This document shows positions 54,881-61,890 of a stretch of 64,000 nt of DNA, piece after piece. The stretch comes from Sphingobacterium sp. SRCM116780 (lineage in GTDB: Bacteria; Bacteroidota; Bacteroidia; Sphingobacteriales; Sphingobacteriaceae): the NCBI RefSeq assembly GCF_021442025.1, contig NZ_CP090446.1, forward strand, positions 2,976,001-3,040,000, in the 5' to 3' direction. The notes under the pieces are model-generated. The model made no database searches. It was not told the DNA's origin and was given only the letters and a program-made list of their open reading frames with translations. Each line of letters opens with the position of its first letter. Within the stretch, counting starts at the first letter, position 1. Both the position numbers and the translations under genes were made by a program.

Positions 54881-55453
54881 TCAAGAATTCACTTTTGCTC
54901 GTATTCGGCTTAATGTTTCTGGAGACATACCGAGCAATGAAGCGATATATTGCAAAGGAACTTGATTAAAAAGAGTTTTATTCTGTTCAAAATATAAGCG
55001 ATATCGTTCCTCAGCAGTATGTGCTATAAAATTATAAATACGATCTTCCAGTTGCAAAAAACATTTAGCAATAAAATGTTTTTCCAGTCGATTCCAATCT
55101 GGAATATGCTTTTCAAAAGACAGATAATCCTTTCTATGAATAGAAAGTAATTTAGTATCACCCAAGACTTGAATATTCCATCGTGCAGGTTGTTCAAATA
55201 GAAAAGAAGATAAATCTGTGATGAAGTATCCCTCTTGCCCTATCCATTGAGTAACCTGTCCAGACGCAGTATCTCTAAATACACGAACAAGACCAGATTG
55301 AATAAAGCTTAGTCGATCACAACGCCTTCCTTCTTCCAAAAAATAAGCACCTTTAGGTAAATCCTCTTCTTCAAAAGAAGCCAATATTGTTTCAAGATTT
55401 TGTTGCGGAATTTCAAATAACTGAGTGATTTGATTTTGAAAGAAAGAATTCAT
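54881..55453 (-). CDS. Crp/Fnr-family transcriptional regulator
   Basis: 190 residues: cyclic-nucleotide-binding-like beta-roll (about 15-115, with GAYFLEEGRRCDRLSFIQSG and RDTASG) and a C-terminal winged helix-turn-helix whose recognition helix is MSPETLSRIRAK at the extreme C-terminus, after YIASLLG. No cysteines for an FNR-type cluster are visible, and cAMP-contact residues are not obvious, so the signal is unknown. This short Bacteroidota form often regulates neighbouring genes such as the SRPBCC gene downstream. Confidence 0.92.
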   Translation of the reverse strand: MNSFFQNQITQLFEIPQQNLETILASFEEEDLPKGAYFLEEGRRCDRLSFIQSGLVRVFRDTASGQVTQWIGQEGYFITDLSSFLFEQPARWNIQVLGDTKLLSIHRKDYLSFEKHIPDWNRLEKHFIAKCFLQLEDRIYNFIAHTAEERYRLYFEQNKTLFNQVPLQYIASLLGMSPETLSRIRAKVNS

Positions 55454-55482
55454 CTTATCAAGATTATCATTTCAACACGCAA

Positions 55483-55809
55483 TTATAGAACAATTAGTTC
55501 TTCGACAATAACATGCCCCACATGTTCATTCACACGTCCCAATATTTGCTTACGCATCAATACCAGTTCATTTTTAATGACTGCCGATTCAACTTTTACA
55601 AAAAGCTTTTTGTCTTTGATATAGATTTGTTTGGTTCGATTAGCGATTGCTTTACCAATCAACGTTGGCCAAACAGCTAAAATAGAGGTTTCTTCAAATT
55701 TACGTTTTAGCTTGTAGGCATCCAACAGTCTATCAACTGCCTCTTTGATTGTGATATCATCGCTAGAACGAATATATTCCAATCCACCTTTATACTTTTT
55801 ATTATACAT
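55483..55809 (-). CDS. DUF721 domain-containing protein
   Basis: 108 residues from the ATG complement at 55807-55809, which overlaps the end of recF by 8 nt; the longer open frame upstream lies inside recF. DUF721 (Zn-ribbon-less RNA-binding-like, DciA-related) region covers SSDDITIKEAVDRLLDAYKL and ILAVWPTLIGKAIANRTKQI. DciA-type DUF721 proteins load the replicative helicase in many bacteria; position directly after recF fits a replication/repair role, although that is inference for this short version. Confidence 0.85.
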   Translation of the reverse strand: MYNKKYKGGLEYIRSSDDITIKEAVDRLLDAYKLKRKFEETSILAVWPTLIGKAIANRTKQIYIKDKKLFVKVESAVIKNELVLMRKQILGRVNEHVGHVIVEELIVL

Positions 55810-56905
55810 AAACTTCACCTCCTGATATCCCAAAGATACGTACTGGACTGGCAATCTCATCAAAAATTCGTTGAATTCTTTCTGCATCCGTATCTGTCAA
55901 GAAAATCTGTCCAAATTCATCGTCAGAAACCATCTGCATTAACTTATGAGTACGCTTATCATCCAATTTATCAAAAATATCGTCAAGCAATAAAAGTGGT
56001 TTAAAACCTTTTTTTTGTTGCAAAAACGAGTATTGAGCTAATTTCAATGCGATGAGAAAAGATTTTTGTTGTCCTTGTGAACCAAATTTTTTCAACGGCA
56101 TATCCTCATGAATGGTAAAAATCAAATCATCTTTATGAATACCAAGTGAAGTTCTTTCCAGTATACGATCTTTTTCTAGATTCTTTTCCAAAATATTCAA
56201 AAAAGAATCCTGCATCAGAGGCGAGTCATATACAAGTTGTACTGTTTCTGCACCTTCAGTCAGATACAAATAATGTCGATCAAACTCAGGTTGAAACTCA
56301 GCCATAAAAGAGACACGTTTTTGATAGATAAGCGTGCCCACTTCTTCCAACTGTATATTTAATACTTCTACAAGTCCTAAATCTAGAAACCCACTTTGTC
56401 TTGCTTGCTTCAGCAACATATTACGTTGCGCAATAATTTTATTATAAACAATAAGGGTATCTAAGTATTGATTATCCGTCTGTGAAATGACATTATCGAT
56501 AAACTTGCGTCGCTCTTCACTTCCATCCGTAACAATAATACTATCATTAGGAGAGATCATCACCAAAGGAAATTGACCAATATGATCAGCCAATCTGGGA
56601 TAATCCTTTTTATTTTTTTTAAACTGTTTTTTCTGATTACGTTTGATGCTACAGGAGATAACATCATGATATTCATCTTTCTCGAAAGCTCCCTGCACCA
56701 TGAACCAATCATTCCCCTGCTTGATGTGTTGTGAATCAACGGGATTAAAATAACTTTTACACAAGGAAAGATAATGGATGGCATCCAATAAGTTGGTTTT
56801 TCCAACACCATTATCTCCAGCAAAAGCATTGACTTCTGGAAGGAACTCTAGAGAAGATTCTGAATAATTTTTAAAATTTAAAACCGAAAGCTGACGCAAC
56901 CACAT
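55802..56905 (-). CDS. recF: DNA replication and repair protein RecF
   Basis: 367 residues, an SMC-like ATPase that helps load RecA at gapped DNA. Walker A GDNGVGKTN at 30-38, ABC-type signature near KKFGSQGQQKSFLIALKLA, and Walker B LLLLDDIFDKLDD. Start MWLRQLSVLNFKNYSES is the classical RecF N-terminus. It is coupled by overlap with the DUF721 gene and preceded by DUF4834 on the same strand; dnaA and dnaN are not adjacent. Confidence 0.97.
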   Translation of the reverse strand: MWLRQLSVLNFKNYSESSLEFLPEVNAFAGDNGVGKTNLLDAIHYLSLCKSYFNPVDSQHIKQGNDWFMVQGAFEKDEYHDVISCSIKRNQKKQFKKNKKDYPRLADHIGQFPLVMISPNDSIIVTDGSEERRKFIDNVISQTDNQYLDTLIVYNKIIAQRNMLLKQARQSGFLDLGLVEVLNIQLEEVGTLIYQKRVSFMAEFQPEFDRHYLYLTEGAETVQLVYDSPLMQDSFLNILEKNLEKDRILERTSLGIHKDDLIFTIHEDMPLKKFGSQGQQKSFLIALKLAQYSFLQQKKGFKPLLLLDDIFDKLDDKRTHKLMQMVSDDEFGQIFLTDTDAERIQRIFDEIASPVRIFGISGGEVYV

Positions 56906-56940
56906 AGCACAAAGATACGCTATTTAGCGTAGCAACTCAT

Positions 56941-57264
56941 TTATTTTATTTCTTCAAAATCGACAAACTCACCAGCATCATCTGCTACTTTTCTTTTATG
57001 ATCTTGTTTGGGTGGTACATAATCTACAGATACACTCCCTTCATTTGCTCGTGTAGATTGCGAACGTGTATTATGCTGACCAAATGTTTCATAATGAAAA
57101 GTGCCTCCCTCATTTGTATAGGTAGACCCACCTTGTTGCTGCGCTTTTTTCATTAACGTTTCTGCAGCTTTGCGCATCGCAAATGGTAGAAATAATCGAA
57201 TTAATAATTTAACCAAATACCAAACAGCGAATGCGATCAATAAAAATTTTAATAACCCTACCAT
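56941..57264 (-). CDS. DUF4834 family protein
   Basis: 107 residues: one N-terminal membrane helix (about 3-25, LLKFLLIAFAVWYLVKLLIRL), a short amphipathic helix (FAMRKAAETLMKKAQQQGG) and a polar, disordered tail ending AGEFVDFEEIK. This layout matches the small Bacteroidota DUF4834 family; function unknown. It is 35 nt upstream of recF. Confidence 0.82.
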   Translation of the reverse strand: MVGLLKFLLIAFAVWYLVKLLIRLFLPFAMRKAAETLMKKAQQQGGSTYTNEGGTFHYETFGQHNTRSQSTRANEGSVSVDYVPPKQDHKRKVADDAGEFVDFEEIK

Positions 57265-57353
57265 AACTTATATCTGTGTCATTTTATCAAATTTAACCAA
57301 TCTCTCTTAAAAGAGTTGTCTTCAGAATGTCAGTAATTTGATTTTAACAATTT

Positions 57354-57851
57354 TTAAGAGTTTCCCTTATTCAATTTTGCTTGTTGCACAGCTCTAAACA
57401 ATTCTTCCTGACGTTGGGTGCCAATTACATAAACCAGGCCATCCTCATCCGTTAACCATACCGCATCTTTACCACCTGCATAAAACTTAATTTTACCATT
57501 GATATGTAGATTATAAACTGGATTATTAAAGAAAAAATTACTGAAAGGTTTTTTTTCCACTTTCACGATAGAGCTCAATTCAATTTTAACCAGACGTGTT
57601 GTCCACAATCCACTAAGCATAATCTTGCCTTCAAACACTTCAATGCGGTACAACAACATATACATCATGATAACTGATGTAATGATGATAGCAATCCCTA
57701 CCAACAAAAATAATTGACTCGAAATTAATTGATCAATATTTAAATAAACTGCAGTAAAACAAAATAGCGCAAGTACTAAACGTACACTTATCCATACTTT
57801 GTCTCTTCCTAAATATTGATTTTCTGTATAAAGAAGTCCTTCTTTCATCAT
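57354..57851 (-). CDS. Two-helix membrane protein with PH-like cytoplasmic domain, unknown
   Basis: 165 residues. Hydrophobic helices at about 20-40 and 47-70, followed by a beta-rich domain (about 72-140, starting YRIEVFEGKIMLSGLWTTRL) that resembles bacterial PH/YdbT-like domains, then a helix QEELFRAVQQAKL. No catalytic motif. It begins one base after the tilS stop, hence likely one transcript with tilS. The PH-like reading is by pattern only. Confidence 0.7.
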   Translation of the reverse strand: MMKEGLLYTENQYLGRDKVWISVRLVLALFCFTAVYLNIDQLISSQLFLLVGIAIIITSVIMMYMLLYRIEVFEGKIMLSGLWTTRLVKIELSSIVKVEKKPFSNFFFNNPVYNLHINGKIKFYAGGKDAVWLTDEDGLVYVIGTQRQEELFRAVQQAKLNKGNS

Positions 57852-57852
57852 A

Positions 57853-59178
57853 CTATTTACAAACTAAAATAAACACTTTTTTTGTATTACTACTTATTTT
57901 ATAACGATCATCAAGTTGATAGTTTACCACCCAGATAATGTCACCATTTCCATTTACTAAAATTGGGACATTTTCCTTTTCAAAGATATTCACTTTGTAA
58001 TTAGTAAACAGATCACTCAACTTCTTTCTACCTGTCATTCCTAAAGGGTAAAAAAAGTCTCCAGTCTTCCAGGAACGTAATGTTAAAGGAAAGATCAATA
58101 GATCAGCATCGATTTTTGCGATCTGTTTATCCTTAACAATCGAAAGATCGACAGAATAATCACAGGTAAAACAAGCATTCCTCCAAGATACAGATTTTGT
58201 TTCAGAAGTGATAACCGTTTCATCCTGTTGTTTATATTCCTTTTCGCGAATGATTAAAAAATCACGATCCAACAACAAATCATAGCACTCCGATTGAAAT
58301 AACCGACCAGATTCTTTATCCCAACAAGACTGTAAATCAGCCAATACATTTTTGGTAAAACCAAATGTTGAAAACAATTCATAAAGCAAGGGTAGATCAT
58401 GGATATAGAGATTAAGCTCTGCCTTTTCAACCGTCCATTCATCATATTCCTTTCTAAAAAGAGACTGACGAATAGGATTTATAAATTGCTGTAATAAAGT
58501 ATAACTTTCTTTAAAATGTATAATATTCTGTTCAAAGATACTTTCAAAATCTGGTTGCATCTTTTTGAATTGCGGTATAATATCAATACGTACTTTATTT
58601 CGAGCATATTTCGTAGAGAAATTTGATTGATCATCTCGATATGGGATTTGATACTCTTGTACATATCGCAGTACTTCTTCTGCTTTTAAAAATAATAAAG
58701 GACGAATTAATTTATCTCGCTTAAGCTGGATTCCTTGTAAACCTTGGAGACCGGTTCCGCGCAAAAGGTTAAGCAAGACTGTTTCAATATGATCATTCAG
58801 ATGATGTGCAATAGCGATTTTGTCATAACCAATAGCAATACGCAATTGTTCAAACCAATTATACCGCAGTTCTCTTGCCGCCATTTGGATTGAAATCCCT
58901 CTTTCGAGGGCAATCTGCGTAGTTTCAAAATGTTTTACATAAAAAGGGATTCCATGTTCCTCGGCGAAACTTCTGACCAAACTTTCATCCAGATCAGACT
59001 CAGTCCCTCGCAGTTGAAAATTACAATGTGCAATTGCTACTTTATATCCAGCTTTAGTTAATAAAAATGTCATTAACATCGAGTCCCGTCCACCACTTAC
59101 TGTCAACAGTATCTTATCATTAGCCTCAAAAAGGCCATTATTTTGAATAAAAAATGTCAGTCTCTCCAGCAAATTCAT
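57853..59178 (-). CDS. tilS: tRNA(Ile)-lysidine synthase
   Basis: 441 residues. It converts C34 of the CAU-anticodon tRNA-Ile to lysidine so that AUA is read as Ile. PP-loop ATPase motif TVSGGRDSM (28-33 SGGRDS) near the N-terminus, then HCNFQLRGTESDLDE, HHLNDHIETVLLNLLRGTGLQGL, and a C-terminal TilS domain (SWKTGDFFYPLGMTGRKKLS, about 365-384). Length fits the two-domain type. It sits divergently from the OstA-like gene. Confidence 0.95.
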   Translation of the reverse strand: MNLLERLTFFIQNNGLFEANDKILLTVSGGRDSMLMTFLLTKAGYKVAIAHCNFQLRGTESDLDESLVRSFAEEHGIPFYVKHFETTQIALERGISIQMAARELRYNWFEQLRIAIGYDKIAIAHHLNDHIETVLLNLLRGTGLQGLQGIQLKRDKLIRPLLFLKAEEVLRYVQEYQIPYRDDQSNFSTKYARNKVRIDIIPQFKKMQPDFESIFEQNIIHFKESYTLLQQFINPIRQSLFRKEYDEWTVEKAELNLYIHDLPLLYELFSTFGFTKNVLADLQSCWDKESGRLFQSECYDLLLDRDFLIIREKEYKQQDETVITSETKSVSWRNACFTCDYSVDLSIVKDKQIAKIDADLLIFPLTLRSWKTGDFFYPLGMTGRKKLSDLFTNYKVNIFEKENVPILVNGNGDIIWVVNYQLDDRYKISSNTKKVFILVCK

Positions 59179-59263
59179 ATAACAAAGGTACAGTATATTT
59201 TGAGAGCCTATATTTGTTTAAATGAAAATTTACCAATAATCAACAAGTTCACTTTAAAATACA

Positions 59264-59271
59264 TATTTTTG
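59264..59271 (+). promoter_or_regulatory. Probable -7 box for the OstA-like gene
   Basis: TATTTTTG matches TAnnTTTG and ends 5 nt before the GTG start at 59277; transcription would start at or next to the start codon. No clear -33 element. Confidence 0.4.
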
Positions 59272-59276
59272 CCTTT

Positions 59277-61760
59277 GTGAAACAGTACTTTTTATCTTTT
59301 ATATTTCTGGTGATGGGCCTTATGATAGCATCTGCACAGCAGCAGGATGAACTTCGTTTGCTTTCATCTTCTTATAGTGTTCTCAATGCCAAAACTGGAA
59401 ATGCTATGTTTTACAGACCTGTGTACGAACATAAAGGATCGACACTTTCTGCAGATAGCGGATATTTACACAAGGATGATATAGGAAGACAATATTTTGA
59501 AGCCTACAGCAATGTTATCATCACACAACCGACAGGAACGCAAATATTCGCAGATAAATTGCATTACGATGCTGCTTCCCAAAACGCGACTTTAACCAGA
59601 AATGTAAGAATGGTCAGTCGCTCTTCCGTGTTAACGACCAATCATCTGGAATATAACATGAGAAGCAGTGTTGGTAATTACTATGGAGGAGGACGTATCA
59701 CAAGTGGTACCGATACCATCACCAGCACAAACGCCACCTATTTTGAAAATACACAGGATGCATTTTTCAATAAAAAAGTCGTGGTACGTTCTCAAAATGT
59801 TAAGATTTTTACTGATTCGATGAAGTATAATTCACCGAGTAGTATGACATATTTCTATACACCAACCAATATCAAAGGGAATAAAGGAGAGAATTTGTAC
59901 ACAGAGAAAGGTGATTACAATACATCAACTGGTATAGCAAACTTCACGAAAAACAATTTATACACGGAAGGCAGTAAAATGTTAAAAGGAGACATCTTAC
60001 ATTATAACCGAAGTACGGGAGAAGGACAAGCGATCAAGAATGTTGTTTTTATTGATACATTAGATAAATTCTATGTCTACGGAGACAAAGGATTTTACCA
60101 GGAATCGGATGAATCCATTACCATGACGGATAAACCTTTAGTGATTACCGTAGTGAAAAAAGATAGTACTCAAAATGAGCCTACAGTTACCGCGCCTTCA
60201 AAAAAGAGCTCGACTTCCACTAAAGAAGTAAAGAAAAAAGAAAAAACTGATAAAAACGTTAAAACTGAAATCGTTGCAAAAGAGAGCGAAGAATCTAAAG
60301 ATAAAACGCTCAAGATAGAAAGTGAGGCTTTACCCAAAGAATCTACACAAATGGATTCTATATTCATGACTGCTGACACACTCTTTTCAAAAATGATTTT
60401 ACGCAGTGCTTATATTGCTAAAAATTTCCACCTAAGTCGAGATGGTGGCGCATTGGATGTAGAAGTCGAAGAAGATTATGGTGATGATGATAGTGATAGT
60501 CCTGAAACTTCTTTCAATGAGGGAACTAATGGTTCGAGTTTGCAAACAGATTCATTAGGAAAAACAGTTATTACGAAAGATTCTTTACAGAAGAAAGTAA
60601 AAGGCAAGTCATCAGATACAAAGCAAACTGTTAAAAAAGAAGTCAAAAAAGAAATAACACCTCAAGCTAGTAATAACAAACAACCTTCAAGAGGAGAGAT
60701 AAAAGATTTGAACCGCTTTGAATTAGAGAAAAATAGTAAAGCCGATAGTATCTTACGGAAAAATGCGATTGTTCCAAAGGCAGATTTTAGTACGCAAATT
60801 TTTAATAAAGCACTCGCATCAGCTAAAAATAAAGAAGAAAACGCAAATGCACCTGTGGATATAACAAAGACTCGTATTGTTAAGGCTTATCATAATGTCC
60901 GCATGTTCAAATCTGACTTTCAGGCAGTAGCAGATTCTGTATATTACGGTATGGCTGACTCCATGTTCCGATTAATGGGTAAGCCAATGATATGGGCAGA
61001 AAAATCACAAATATCTGCAGACACAATCTACCTACAATTCGTTAATCAAAAGCTGGATAATACCCTACTTGTTGGCAATGCTTTTATGGTAAATTCAACA
61101 CTAGACTCTGCCAAATACAACCAACTGAAAGGGCGTAAAATTACTGGATTCTTTGATAAAAACAGATTAGAGCGCATGTTTGTAGATGGCAATGCCGAAA
61201 ACATTATTTACGTGATTAATGAAGAGACAAATGTAGCAACAGAATTATTTCATGATCGAAGCAGTCGCATTAAGATATACATGGAAAACAATAAGTTGAA
61301 AGAATATGTATCCATCAGAAAAGTAGATGGCAAAGTATACCCTATTGCACAATTAACGCAAGAAAAGGAATTTTTACCTGGTTTTATTTGGAAACCTGAA
61401 GATCGTCCGAAATCTAAAGAAGATTTATTAAATCGAAAACGTGATATTTCCCAAACAAAAGTTAAAACTCCTGACCCAGAAAATAAAGAGACTGATCTGA
61501 AACAAGGAAACAGTAAAGGTCAAGAAAAGAAAAAGATTACTCCAATTCTAGAAGAAAATACAGCAGTAGAGATACAAAAGGACAAAACAACAGTCGACTC
61601 CACATCTGTAAAAAAGGAGATGAAAGACAAAGTTATTGACACAAAAGCTCCAACAGGGATACAAAAAGGCACAACAAAGGTAGACTCTACAAATCTCCAA
61701 CAAGAAGCCGCAAAAAAGGAAGCTCCTTTAAAACTGCAGCCATCGATTACAAAAAAATAG
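59277..61760 (+). CDS. OstA-like (LptA/LptD N-terminal type) exported protein
   Basis: 827 residues, starting at GTG (MKQYFLSFIFLVMGLMIASAQQ as signal peptide; the next ATG would destroy it). Residues about 25-290 carry the beta-jellyroll OstA repeats (GYLHKDDIGRQYFEAYSNVI; IFADKLHYDAASQNATLTRN), and a second block of the same kind lies at about 540-690 (MFKSDFQAVADSVYYGMADS). Between them and at the C-terminus are Lys/Thr/Ser-rich low-complexity segments. OstA/LptA domains bind lipid A during transport to the outer membrane, so a periplasmic LPS-transport role is likely. In the related phylum members it is a single gene, as here. Divergent from tilS. Confidence 0.85.
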   Translation: MKQYFLSFIFLVMGLMIASAQQQDELRLLSSSYSVLNAKTGNAMFYRPVYEHKGSTLSADSGYLHKDDIGRQYFEAYSNVIITQPTGTQIFADKLHYDAASQNATLTRNVRMVSRSSVLTTNHLEYNMRSSVGNYYGGGRITSGTDTITSTNATYFENTQDAFFNKKVVVRSQNVKIFTDSMKYNSPSSMTYFYTPTNIKGNKGENLYTEKGDYNTSTGIANFTKNNLYTEGSKMLKGDILHYNRSTGEGQAIKNVVFIDTLDKFYVYGDKGFYQESDESITMTDKPLVITVVKKDSTQNEPTVTAPSKKSSTSTKEVKKKEKTDKNVKTEIVAKESEESKDKTLKIESEALPKESTQMDSIFMTADTLFSKMILRSAYIAKNFHLSRDGGALDVEVEEDYGDDDSDSPETSFNEGTNGSSLQTDSLGKTVITKDSLQKKVKGKSSDTKQTVKKEVKKEITPQASNNKQPSRGEIKDLNRFELEKNSKADSILRKNAIVPKADFSTQIFNKALASAKNKEENANAPVDITKTRIVKAYHNVRMFKSDFQAVADSVYYGMADSMFRLMGKPMIWAEKSQISADTIYLQFVNQKLDNTLLVGNAFMVNSTLDSAKYNQLKGRKITGFFDKNRLERMFVDGNAENIIYVINEETNVATELFHDRSSRIKIYMENNKLKEYVSIRKVDGKVYPIAQLTQEKEFLPGFIWKPEDRPKSKEDLLNRKRDISQTKVKTPDPENKETDLKQGNSKGQEKKKITPILEENTAVEIQKDKTTVDSTSVKKEMKDKVIDTKAPTGIQKGTTKVDSTNLQQEAAKKEAPLKLQPSITKK

Positions 61761-61823
61761 CTATTGTTTAATGTGCTGTGGTCATCGAAAGACCATGGTA
61801 ATTAGACCAGCATTTTAGAGAAA

Positions 61824-61890
61824 ATGCTAAGATTAGTAATCTTAGCATAAAAATCAAAATTTATCCCATCATATGATGAGATAAATTTTA
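61824..61890. terminator. Two tandem hairpins between convergent genes
   Basis: Hairpin 1: ATGCTAAGATTA / TAATCTTAGCAT at 61824-61848 (perfect, 1-nt loop). Hairpin 2: 61857-61888, 16-bp arms with one mismatch around ATCATATGAT, ending next to the stop codon of the minus-strand oxidase. They probably serve the OstA-like gene and the oxidase gene respectively. Confidence 0.7.

Noticed and set aside
59277..59312. ATG at 59311 as start of the OstA-like gene
   Set aside because: It would remove most of the signal peptide of an evidently exported protein; the GTG at 59277 gives a complete one.
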